This document shows, one piece after another, positions 1 to 5,911 of a stretch of 6,708 nucleotides of DNA (positions are counted from its first letter, which is position 1; the number at the start of each line of letters is the position of its first letter). Source of the stretch: Pseudomonadota bacterium (GTDB taxonomy: Bacteria > Pseudomonadota > Alphaproteobacteria > Rhizobiales > Xanthobacteraceae). Location: positions 1 to 6,708 of the forward strand of contig JAEYVN010000365.1 in NCBI GenBank assembly GCA_023431725.1, read 5' to 3'. The notes under the pieces were generated by a model. It did not search any database. It was not told the origin of the DNA and saw nothing but the letters and a program-made list of their open reading frames with translations. The translations under genes and the position numbers were made by a program.

Positions 1-24
1 AGCGAACCATCCGAAGACAAGCGA

Positions 25-1227
25 TCAGGAGGCCAGCGCCAGTGCGGCAGCCTTCGCCTCCGGCACGACATCATGATCGTAAAGCCGCTTGCGGAATGAC
101 GCGTGCGCTGTGATCTCGGCATCGCGCTTGGCCTCGTCACCGTTGAAGGTGTCATAACGCAGACCATTCTCGCGCGCACCGCGCTGGACACCGGCGACGC
201 GCTCGCGCCGCAGGTTTTCATAGGCGAGCAACGCGGCAGGCGCTGTCTTTGCATCGGTATTGGCAAGGATCGTGGCCAGCGCCATGCCATCCTCGATCGA
301 TTGATTGGCACCCTGGCCGAGATGCGGCAACATCGGATGTGCAGCGTCGCCCAGCAGGGTGAGGCGCCCTTTGGTCCATATCGGCAACGGTTCGCGGTCA
401 TAGAGCGCCCATTTGAAGGTGGTTTCCACCTCCTTGAGCAGCCCTTCGATGCGAGGATCCCATCCTGCAAATTCGCGACGCAGGGCATCCGGGTCGCCTT
501 GCGCCGACCAGGATTCCTTCATCTGTCCGTCCGCCGGAACAAAGCCGACATAGTTGATGAGCTGGCCCGCACGCACGGGGAAGACGTGAAAATGTCGGCC
601 CTTGCCGAGCCACATGAACCAGGCATTGGTCGGCCAGTCAGGTACGCGTTCACGCGCAACGAGACCGCGATAGGCGACGGTGTGCGAAAAGACGGGATTG
701 GACGGCGGGAAGACAAACGGCCGCAATTCGGAATGAATGCCATCGGCGCCGATGACGATATCGGCTTCAGCCATCGTTCCATTGGCAAATGACACGCGGG
801 CCTTGTCGTTGGTCTGCTCGAAACCCGTGCAGCGATGGCCAGTGTGAACGATACCCGCCGGCAATTTTTCCGCCAGCAAATTGACGAGGTCGGCGCGATG
901 CATGCCGAATGTCGCGTTCCAGCCGGCGGAATCGGTGACCTGGACAGGAGCGATTTTCGTTCCATCGTCACGGAAATATTGTGAGCCCGAGCCGACGCGG
1001 GCACCCCATTTCTCGACGGACGGACCAAGCCCGACACGCTCCAAGTGCCGGACGCTGTTCGGCGTCATGTATACGCCAGCACCGACTTCGCCGAGCTGTG
1101 GGGCCTGTTCGTAGACCGAAACCTGCAGACCGTGGGCGAGCATTGCATTGGCTGCGAACAGGCCGCCTATGCCACCTCCAACAATCACAACACTTGGTCG
1201 CGCATTACTTGGTCGCGCACTCGCCAT
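25..1227 (-). CDS. FAD-dependent aromatic monooxygenase (salicylate/hydroxybenzoate/6-hydroxynicotinate hydroxylase type)
   Basis: Class A flavoprotein hydroxylase, cytosolic, expected to use NAD(P)H and O2 to add a hydroxyl group to an aromatic acid. Numbering from the start chosen here (400 aa): dinucleotide-binding GGGIGG at residues 17-22 followed by an acidic E at the end of the second strand (VYEQ), the HRADL segment near 110, the GADG motif with following R at 160-169, and the second FAD motif GDAAHPMLPHLGQGAN at 293-308. Length fits the family (roughly 380-430 aa). The frame extends 12 codons further to an ATG at 1263, but GGAG directly abuts that ATG. The ATG at 1227 has AAGGGCAGGAACG upstream, a properly spaced ribosome site, so I chose it. 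The gene diverges from the Bug protein gene. Substrate cannot be fixed from sequence: salicylate, 3-hydroxybenzoate and 6-hydroxynicotinate hydroxylases all share these motifs. Family assignment is secure, substrate unknown. Confidence 0.93.
   Translation of the reverse strand: MASARPSNARPSVVIVGGGIGGLFAANAMLAHGLQVSVYEQAPQLGEVGAGVYMTPNSVRHLERVGLGPSVEKWGARVGSGSQYFRDDGTKIAPVQVTDSAGWNATFGMHRADLVNLLAEKLPAGIVHTGHRCTGFEQTNDKARVSFANGTMAEADIVIGADGIHSELRPFVFPPSNPVFSHTVAYRGLVARERVPDWPTNAWFMWLGKGRHFHVFPVRAGQLINYVGFVPADGQMKESWSAQGDPDALRREFAGWDPRIEGLLKEVETTFKWALYDREPLPIWTKGRLTLLGDAAHPMLPHLGQGANQSIEDGMALATILANTDAKTAPAALLAYENLRRERVAGVQRGARENGLRYDTFNGDEAKRDAEITAHASFRKRLYDHDVVPEAKAAALALAS
1192..1221. repeat. 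Tandem 15-bp duplication inside the hydroxylase N-terminus
   Basis: Two adjacent 15-bp units (1192-1206 and 1207-1221) begin with the identical 13-mer acttggtcgcgca and differ at a single base. On the minus strand they encode SARPS and NARPS just before the first beta strand of the FAD-binding fold. The duplication is in frame and lies in the flexible leader, so it should be tolerated. Confidence 0.85.
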
Positions 1228-1262
1228 CGTTCCTGCCCTTCTTTTCTTGAGGGTGTCACTCA

Positions 1263-1280
1263 TCTCCGAATGTTCGGAGA
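1263..1280. promoter_or_regulatory. Perfect inverted repeat, candidate operator or leader hairpin
   Basis: TCTCCGAA and TTCGGAGA form perfect 8-bp arms around a TG centre. The element sits 36 bp upstream of the preferred start (1227) of the flavin hydroxylase and overlaps the alternative ATG at 1263. A dimeric regulator bound here could control the hydroxylase and perhaps the divergent Bug gene. Alternatively it folds as a hairpin in the 5' leader. Symmetry is seen directly; binding is inferred. Confidence 0.55.
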
Positions 1281-1427
1281 GCGGACACTTGCGACATCAA
1301 AAATGCTTCAGAAGCTTATTGATTTCAAGCGACTCTGATCGTTAGCTACTATCTGTGATGCCGCTTCGGCAAGACGCGAGCGTCGCCAAACAAGACAATA
1401 ACTGGACGCATTCCCGGGAGGAATTCA
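1281..1427. promoter_or_regulatory. Divergent intergenic region with multiple palindromes
   Basis: This stretch separates the divergent hydroxylase and Bug genes and should carry both promoters. Visible symmetry: GCTTC-A-GAAGC at 1305-1315, GCCG-CTT-CGGC at 1360-1370, GACGC-GA-GCGTC at 1373-1384, and ATTCC-CGGGA-GGAAT at 1410-1424, the last covering the Bug ribosome site. For the plus strand, TTCAAG at 1324-1329 and TACTAT at 1347-1352 (17-nt spacer) make a weak sigma70-like pair. For the minus strand, TTGAAA (complement of 1323-1328) is a good -35 but its -10 is unconvincing. I see no coding sequence here. Confidence 0.45.
1416..1422 (+). promoter_or_regulatory. Strong ribosome binding site that fixes a GTG start
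   Basis: GGGAGGA lies 5 nt before the GTG at 1428, which selects that codon over the in-frame GTG at 1467 and ATG at 1476, neither of which has a comparable site. Confidence 0.75.
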
Positions 1428-2432
1428 GTGCTTCGAAATGACGTGAGATGTCGTGCGCGCCGAAGCGTGCTTCGTATGACCGGCCTTGTTCTCGCCGCCG
1501 CCATGCTGCTGGGTGTTCCGGTCAGTTGGGCGCAGGATTATCCAAATCGTCCCGTGAAGATCATTGTGCCATTTCCGGCCGGTGGAACTGCTGATGCCGT
1601 GCCGCGACTGGTGGCGGAATGGTTGTCTCGCAAATGGGGGCAGCCGGTTGTGATCGAAAATCCAACCGGCGCTGCGGGCAATATCGGTTCCGACATGGCG
1701 TATCGTGCAGAACCGGACGGCTACACGCTGCTGTCCGCGCCGCCGCCGCCGCTGGTGATCAACCTCAATCTCTATCCGAACCTTCCGTTCGATCCGATGA
1801 AATTCGAGCCGATCTCCATTCTGGCGCAGGTGCCCAATGGCGTTATCGTCAATCCGAGCAAGGTCAGCGCGACAAATATTCCGGAGTTTCTCGCCCATCT
1901 GAAAGCCAATCCCGGCAAGGTGACATCCGCCACGCAGGGCAATGGCACGACATCGCACCTGACATCGGAGATGTTGCAGATGATGGGCCAGGTGCAGGTT
2001 CAGCATATCCCGTACCGTGGCACGGCGCCGGCATTGCAGGATCTCCTCTCCGGGAACGTGGACTTCATGTGCGATAATCTTGGTGTTTCATTGCCGCTTG
2101 TCGAGAGCGGCAAGCTGCGTCTTCTCGCGGTCGCATCGCCAAAGCGGATGACGTCGCTCCCCAACATGCCGACGGTGGCCGAGACCTTGCCTGGATTTGA
2201 ATCCGTTGCCTGGTATGCAGTCGTTGCGCCGCCGAAGACGCCCAAAGCGATCACCGAGAAGATCAATGCCGATATCAACGAAGCTTTGCGTGATCCGCAA
2301 TTGCAGGAGCGATTGAAGAAGCTGTCGGCTGAGGTGGTCGGTGGCTCGACCGAACAGACGGCAAAATATTTGCGCGATGAGGTCGAACGCTGGAACAAGG
2401 TCATTAAAGCCGCAAAAGTAAAGCTGCAGTGA
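1428..2432 (+). CDS. Tripartite tricarboxylate transporter substrate-binding protein (Bug/TctC family)
   Basis: Periplasmic solute receptor of the Bug family, 334 aa, the usual length (about 320-330). Starts at GTG. Residues 1-35 form a signal peptide: an arginine-rich n-region, a hydrophobic core (about 18-31), and a likely cut at VSWA/QDYP. The n-region contains RRSVLR, which resembles a twin-arginine signal. The mature part opens with the family hallmark YPNRPVKIIVPFPAGG, then VVIENPTGAAGNIG and EPDGYTLL, with a second lobe marked by HIPYRGTAPALQDLLSG and MPTVAETLPGFES. Family members bind carboxylates, aromatic acids or nicotinate-like compounds and pass them to TctA/TctB. Neither of those is in the window, so this is an orphan receptor here. 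It diverges from the flavin hydroxylase, suggesting uptake or sensing of a related aromatic acid. Ligand unknown. Confidence 0.95.
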   Translation: MLRNDVRCRARRSVLRMTGLVLAAAMLLGVPVSWAQDYPNRPVKIIVPFPAGGTADAVPRLVAEWLSRKWGQPVVIENPTGAAGNIGSDMAYRAEPDGYTLLSAPPPPLVINLNLYPNLPFDPMKFEPISILAQVPNGVIVNPSKVSATNIPEFLAHLKANPGKVTSATQGNGTTSHLTSEMLQMMGQVQVQHIPYRGTAPALQDLLSGNVDFMCDNLGVSLPLVESGKLRLLAVASPKRMTSLPNMPTVAETLPGFESVAWYAVVAPPKTPKAITEKINADINEALRDPQLQERLKKLSAEVVGGSTEQTAKYLRDEVERWNKVIKAAKVKLQ

Positions 2433-2597
2433 CGCAGACCACGCACGCTCCATGCCTGTAAGCTCTTCGAGAGCCGGCGCCTTCATAAGCGATCCAATTG
2501 AATCCAACTTGCCTCGAATGAGCCGACCGGACGTTGGAGAATGGTAAGGCGCGTGACGTCATAGCAGGAGTGTGCAACAGCACCTCCCGCGACTTGG
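2433..2597 (+). other. Structured 3' untranslated region of the Bug gene
   Basis: Between the Bug stop and the terminator I find no credible gene. Two hairpins are visible: GCTCT-TCG-AGAGC at 2462-2474, and a longer one at 2564-2590 whose core is GGAG-t-GTGC, loop AACA, GCAC-CTCC, with outer GC pairs beyond an A-C mismatch. A TGACGTCA palindrome lies at 2554-2561. The arrangement could be mRNA-stabilising structure or the body of a small RNA ending at the terminator. Confidence 0.4.
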
Positions 2598-2631
2598 AGC
2601 CCGGCCGCCATAGGGTGTGCCGGGCTTTTTT
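2598..2631 (+). terminator. Rho-independent terminator
   Basis: Perfect 8-bp GC-rich stem AGCCCGGC / GCCGGGCT (2598-2605 with 2619-2626), a 13-nt loop, and a run of six T ending at 2631. There is no T tract in the opposite orientation, so it acts on plus-strand transcription. It would end the Bug transcript 166 nt past the stop codon, or a small RNA arising in between. Confidence 0.85.
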
Positions 2632-2907
2632 CATTTTGCATCAAATCAAGCGATCGATGCCGGCCACAGGTCGTGGCCATGACGCATATCGATACCGTCA
2701 CCGCTCATGGTTTGCCGAAGCGACGTCGCTCATTGACGGACGAGCAGGGAACCTCGCGCACCGAACCGTGTTATCTGGCGGTCTGACGGATCATGGTCGG
2801 CATCACGCCGGCGCAGGCCTTGGTGTTGCCATTTCCTTCGGCTTCATCGATCCGATCAGAGTGATGCGGCGACGGACCGGATGGATCGCTCCGGATTGAG
2901 GCGACTA
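2632..2907. other. Non-coding stretch upstream of the PTS IIA gene
   Basis: No supportable gene. Open frames here are short, lack ribosome sites or read through the terminator. Symmetric elements: GGCCAC-AGGTC-GTGGCC hairpin at 2662-2678, a perfect 12-bp palindrome AGCGACGTCGCT at 2719-2730, and CCGGA...TCCGG at 2877-2894 just before the IIA ribosome site. A TTGACG at 2733-2738 looks like a -35 but has no matching -10. The IIA promoter presumably lies here but I cannot place it. Confidence 0.4.
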
Positions 2908-3357
2908 ATGAATATTGCCGATTTTCTCTCGCCGTCTGATGTCGTTGTCGATGCAGCCTGTACCGATAAAGATGATGTTTTGCGGCAACTCGCGGAGCGG
3001 ATGGCCTTAACCCTGGGCGTTCCTGCTGATACCATTTTGGTGGCCTTGCAAAACCGCGAGCTTCTCGGTTCCACCGGGACCGGTAGCGGTGTGGCCATTC
3101 CTCATGCGCGAGTCGATTTCGTGCAGAAGCCTCATGGCTTGCTGATGAAGCTGAAACGGGCCGTCGATTTCGAGTCGATGGACGGCAAGCCGGTCGATCT
3201 CGTTTTCATGGTGCTGCTGCCGCTGAAATCCCAAGGTGATCCACTTGGTGCGCTCGCCAGTGTCTCACGGACGCTGCGAGCCGAAGGCACCGTGCGAAGA
3301 ATGCGGGATGCAGCGACGTCTGCGGAATTGTCGCAGATCGCGCTCGGCGAGGCTTAG
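2908..3357 (+). CDS. PTS EIIA-type-2 domain protein, PtsN (EIIA-Ntr)-like
   Basis: Single-domain phosphocarrier protein, cytosolic, 149 aa. The domain fills the whole protein: NIADFLSPSDVVVDA at the start, the NRELLGSTGTGSG segment at 50-61, then VAIPHAR with the predicted phosphorylated His66, and a C-terminal helical part. Family members take phosphate from NPr/HPr and mostly regulate other proteins (kinases, K+ transport, nitrogen and carbon control) rather than carry sugar. Start: an ATG nine codons upstream (2881) is in frame, but the ATG at 2908 has GAGG 6 nt before it and gives the normal PtsN beginning. No rpoN, hpf, hprK or PTS enzymes are nearby, so this is probably a paralogue of the housekeeping ptsN. 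Its last codons overlap the convergent TetR gene. Role in this island unknown. Confidence 0.9.
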   Translation: MNIADFLSPSDVVVDAACTDKDDVLRQLAERMALTLGVPADTILVALQNRELLGSTGTGSGVAIPHARVDFVQKPHGLLMKLKRAVDFESMDGKPVDLVFMVLLPLKSQGDPLGALASVSRTLRAEGTVRRMRDAATSAELSQIALGEA

Positions 3358-3938
3358 GACTGTTTTTCCGGCCCAATCAGGACATCGCACATCGCATCGA
3401 CCAGCTTTTCGATGTCACGCAGGTCGTTCAAGCGACGATTGATGACGAAGCCGTCATAGGCCATCATGAACAGGTGCGGCAGAAGATCGTAGCCATTCCG
3501 CTGTCCCGAATTGTTCGGCAGAACACCATCGAGCATCGCCATCAGCCGCTGCTCGGTCCAGGCCAGGAGCGGCGAGGGCTTTTTCTCCGCCGGATCGGCG
3601 GACGCCAGTGCGTCCATATGGCTGTTGGCGAGGCCGATATTTTCCATCGGTATGTCGCGCCAGATCCCGAGCAGGATCGCACGCAGCCTGTCGCGTGGCT
3701 GCTTGATCCTCTGCACGCGGGCTTCCAGCCGCTCGAAACATTCCTTTTCCCAGGGCTCGATCACCGCATAAAGCAGATGCAGCTTGGAGGGGAAATACGA
3801 ATAGAGGCTGCTGACGCCCGTGCCGGCCAGCTGGGCGATATCCTGAAGAGTCGTCCGGTGATAGCCGCGTTCTGAAAAGAGATCGCGAGCGGAATCAAGA
3901 ATGGCGTTACGAACCGTTTCCTTCTTGACTTGAACCAC
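3354..3938 (-). CDS. TetR/AcrR-family transcriptional regulator
   Basis: One-component repressor or activator, 194 aa, typical TetR length. The N-terminal DNA-binding domain covers about residues 8-55: ILDSARDLFSERGYHRTTLQDIAQLAG followed by the recognition helix region GVSSLYSYFPSK (41-52). The rest is helical and should bind a small ligand and dimerise. The start is GTG at 3938 with a purine-rich GGCGGACGC before it; an in-frame TAG lies 8 codons upstream and the next in-frame Met is near residue 98, so the start is well bounded. It follows the oxygenase beta gene by 32 bp on the same strand with no terminator between, so it is probably co-transcribed and subject to feedback control. Its TAA stop overlaps the TAG of the convergent PTS IIA gene. 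Likely target: the oxygenase promoter; the effector is unknown. Confidence 0.93.
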   Translation of the reverse strand: MVQVKKETVRNAILDSARDLFSERGYHRTTLQDIAQLAGTGVSSLYSYFPSKLHLLYAVIEPWEKECFERLEARVQRIKQPRDRLRAILLGIWRDIPMENIGLANSHMDALASADPAEKKPSPLLAWTEQRLMAMLDGVLPNNSGQRNGYDLLPHLFMMAYDGFVINRRLNDLRDIEKLVDAMCDVLIGPEKQS

Positions 3939-3970
3939 GCGTCCGCCGCCCCCGAGAGAAGACTATTCCA

Positions 3971-4456
3971 TCAGATGGGGATGGTCATTGGCGCATGGAC
4001 GCCGTCGCAATTGTTGAGGGCAACGTGCTTGCGGCGGATGCGAAATGAATCATCCTGCCGGGCAATATGGTGGATTTGCCGACCCGCGTAAATGCGTTGC
4101 TTCTCGCCCTGCAATTCGGTGCAAAGGAAGGCAGACCCCACCTCGAAATCCGCCGAGTCAGCCGCGCCGTTGAGAACCTCGATATTGCTGACGATGTGGA
4201 CCGTGCGCGGCATCGGAGTCAGCACCAGCGCGCGCGCCTCCAGCAACCGCTGAACGCGGATCGCAAGGATTGCGTGATCCTCATAGATGATCGACGCGAC
4301 GTTGAGCGGGTCAGTCTGTCCCGGCTTGCTGGGCATCCAGTAGATGCCTTCCGGCGCATACAGATCGAGCCAGGCCTCGAACTGGCCTTCGTCCAGCAGT
4401 CTCGCTTCCTTCAGAATGAAGAGTTCGATTTTGCGAAGGGTCTCGTAGGGAAGCAT
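3971..4456 (-). CDS. Aromatic-ring-hydroxylating oxygenase, small (beta) subunit
   Basis: Structural beta subunit of a Rieske non-haem iron oxygenase, 161 aa, of the SnoaL/NTF2-like fold. Typical beta-subunit features: the N-terminal helix EARLLDEGQFEAWLDLY (about 17-33), GIYWMPSKPG, the YEDHAILAIRVQRLLEA stretch (58-74), the RTVHIVSNIEV strand (84-94) and a C-terminal GRQIHHIARQDDSFRIRRKHV segment. It has no cofactor ligands, as expected. The frame is open further upstream within the alpha gene, but the ATG at 4456 shares its A with the alpha TGA stop (TGATG), the usual coupling for an equimolar alpha3beta3 enzyme. The length matches what I recall for salicylate 5-hydroxylase and anthranilate/halobenzoate dioxygenase small subunits. 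Substrate not determinable from this subunit. Confidence 0.93.
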   Translation of the reverse strand: MLPYETLRKIELFILKEARLLDEGQFEAWLDLYAPEGIYWMPSKPGQTDPLNVASIIYEDHAILAIRVQRLLEARALVLTPMPRTVHIVSNIEVLNGAADSADFEVGSAFLCTELQGEKQRIYAGRQIHHIARQDDSFRIRRKHVALNNCDGVHAPMTIPI

Positions 4457-5811
4457 CAGGCAGCCTCGGCCGTCATGTGTTTCAGCCACGCCTTGAACTG
4501 CACGCGCATCGGCATTTCGCTGGCGGCTCCGGAAATGCTGCCATCGGCATCGGTCTGATCGTTGTCGAGCCCGCGCGAAAAATCGATCCACGGGCCGGTT
4601 TCGGTGGCAAGCCCGCGCTGGCAGCGCTCCAGCATCTCGACGTCATCGGAGAAGATCATCGAGGCCGGCGAGCCGATGTTGGTGAGAAAGCGCACCGCCC
4701 GATGGAACATCTCGTCCGGGGCGCCCTTCAGGCGGAAGCAGTGGACCCGCACCAGCGTCCGATCGACTGACAGCGGGATGGTGACGCGCATCTGCTGGTA
4801 TTGCGCGTTGATGATCAGGTTCGGATAGATGATGTTGTTGAAGCGGTTCATGCCGAGGACACTGTCGGCCCGCTCCTTGCCCAGCTTTTCGGTCAGCATG
4901 GCACGATATCGCGTCGACACCGGATCCTGATTTTGCTTCTGATTGGCGAGAACGCCCTGATCGTAGAAGCTCGTCATGTAGGTGTGGCCGCTATCCAGGC
5001 CGCTGAGCTGAATGCCTTCCCATTCCTTGAAGCCGAAGCCGTTGGCCAGCAGCATGGCGCGGGTCTGGTCCTGATCGAGGATCGACGCGTTCTCGGGCGC
5101 CTTGCGGGCCGGCAGAACTGAGGACGAATGCACGAAGGTCGGATGGAAAATGTCGGCGGCGTTTTCCAGGTGGAGCTTCCAGTTGCCGCTGTATTCCAGC
5201 GAGAAGCTGGAATCGGCGATCTCGACTTCGCCGTCCGGGGCGCGATCGACGAGATTGTCGATCACATCGGTCATCGGGCCGAGGTGCTCCACCAGCGGCG
5301 GCGGATTATCCGAGAGATTGGCGAAGACGAAGCCGCGATAGCTCTGAACATTCTTGACCCGCTGCATATGATTCTGCGGATCGTTGATGCTGAAGCTGGC
5401 CGGGTAGCTCTTCGGGTGGGGGACAGACGACAGCGAGCCGTCGGGCCGGAATACCCACGCATGATAGGGGCAGCTGAATGTGCGGCTCGTGCCGCCTTCG
5501 GTCATGCAAAGACGCGCGCCGCGATGCGGGCAGCGATTGTGCAGGACGTAGATCTGTCCGTCATTGTGTCGCGTGACCAGCACTTCGTATTTCGACAGCC
5601 GCGTGCGGATGAAATCGCCCGGCTGCTTGAGCTGGCTTTCATGCGCGACGTAGATCCAGAGCTTGCCGAAAATGCGCTCCTGCTCCATCGCGAAGACCTG
5701 CGGGTCGGCATAGGCGCGCCGATGCACGTGATCGGGTCGAATCAGGGCGCGGATATCCTCTGCGCCGAGCGGGACGTCGTTTGTCTGTGCTTCGTTGATC
5801 GCGGTGCTCAT
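4456..5811 (-). CDS. Aromatic-ring-hydroxylating (Rieske) oxygenase, large (alpha) subunit
   Basis: Catalytic subunit, 451 aa. Rieske [2Fe-2S] domain about 50-160 with ligands C94-x-H96 (RCPHRG) and C114-x-x-H117 (CPYHAW). The catalytic domain has the mononuclear iron site in NWKLHLENAADIFHPTFVH: bridging D220, ligands H223 and H228, and the third carboxylate in SDD at 389-390. All expected ligands are present, so the enzyme should be active. The family includes salicylate 5-hydroxylase, anthranilate and ortho-halobenzoate dioxygenases and terephthalate-type enzymes, all acting on aromatic carboxylates. Start ATG has AGGA about 9 nt upstream. It is translationally coupled to the beta subunit and lies downstream of the TarD-like gene on the same strand with a candidate promoter between them. 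No ferredoxin or reductase is encoded in the window, so electrons must come from elsewhere. Substrate is inferred only to class level. Confidence 0.95.
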   Translation of the reverse strand: MSTAINEAQTNDVPLGAEDIRALIRPDHVHRRAYADPQVFAMEQERIFGKLWIYVAHESQLKQPGDFIRTRLSKYEVLVTRHNDGQIYVLHNRCPHRGARLCMTEGGTSRTFSCPYHAWVFRPDGSLSSVPHPKSYPASFSINDPQNHMQRVKNVQSYRGFVFANLSDNPPPLVEHLGPMTDVIDNLVDRAPDGEVEIADSSFSLEYSGNWKLHLENAADIFHPTFVHSSSVLPARKAPENASILDQDQTRAMLLANGFGFKEWEGIQLSGLDSGHTYMTSFYDQGVLANQKQNQDPVSTRYRAMLTEKLGKERADSVLGMNRFNNIIYPNLIINAQYQQMRVTIPLSVDRTLVRVHCFRLKGAPDEMFHRAVRFLTNIGSPASMIFSDDVEMLERCQRGLATETGPWIDFSRGLDNDQTDADGSISGAASEMPMRVQFKAWLKHMTAEAA

Positions 5812-5849
5812 GACACTGTCCTGATCGCTGACATTGGCCGACGGGCCTT

Positions 5850-5875
5850 TTTATAACCGTTTCAGTCGGCGTCAA
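5850..5875 (-). promoter_or_regulatory. Candidate promoter of the oxygenase-tetR operon
   Basis: On the minus strand TTGACG (complement of 5870-5875) is a near-consensus -35. TATAAA (5850-5855) follows after a short 14-nt spacer; reading the -10 as TAAAAA gives 16 nt. Transcription would begin near 5843, leaving a leader of about 30 nt. The short spacer suggests that an activator or a non-standard sigma preference may be needed. Predicted by eye only. Confidence 0.4.
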
Positions 5876-5893
5876 AGCCGAATTTTAATCGGT
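5856..5893. promoter_or_regulatory. Phased CCG/CGG half-sites over the oxygenase promoter, candidate operators
   Basis: Four short half-sites, ACCGT (5856-5860), TCGGC (5866-5870), GCCGA (5877-5881) and TCGGT (5889-5893), alternate in orientation at spacings of 10-12 bp, about one helical turn. The middle pair brackets the -35 hexamer. AACCG (5855-5859) and CGGTT (5890-5894) form the outer symmetric arms. This is the pattern expected for a dimeric repressor such as the TetR protein encoded in the same operon, but binding is inferred. Confidence 0.4.
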
Positions 5894-5911
5894 TTTGAAT
5901 TTCTGACATCG

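Noticed and set aside
103..792. A 229-codon open frame on the plus strand opposite the flavin hydroxylase
   Set aside because: Antisense shadow of a clear FAD-dependent hydroxylase; no family features.
1425..2006. A 193-codon open frame on the minus strand opposite the Bug gene
   Set aside because: Rich in His/Arg and without a domain, typical of an antisense shadow; the plus-strand gene has a signal peptide and Bug hallmarks.
2679..2786. A 35-codon ATG frame in the gap before the IIA gene
   Set aside because: Only a weak, distant CAGG upstream and no recognisable motif; too little to call a small gene.
2534..2899. A 121-codon open frame on the plus strand between the Bug and IIA genes
   Set aside because: It starts at TTG without a clear ribosome site, reads straight through the strong terminator at 2598-2631 and has no recognisable sequence.
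5836..5852. GGCC-GACG-GGCC followed by five T, resembling a plus-strand terminator
   Set aside because: The stem is only 4 bp, no plus-strand gene reads into it, and the T run is the A-rich part of the minus-strand promoter.
5128..5856. A 242-codon open frame on the plus strand opposite the oxygenase alpha gene
   Set aside because: It is fully antisense to a gene with intact catalytic motifs, has no recognisable domain and reflects the high-GC codon pattern of the true strand.
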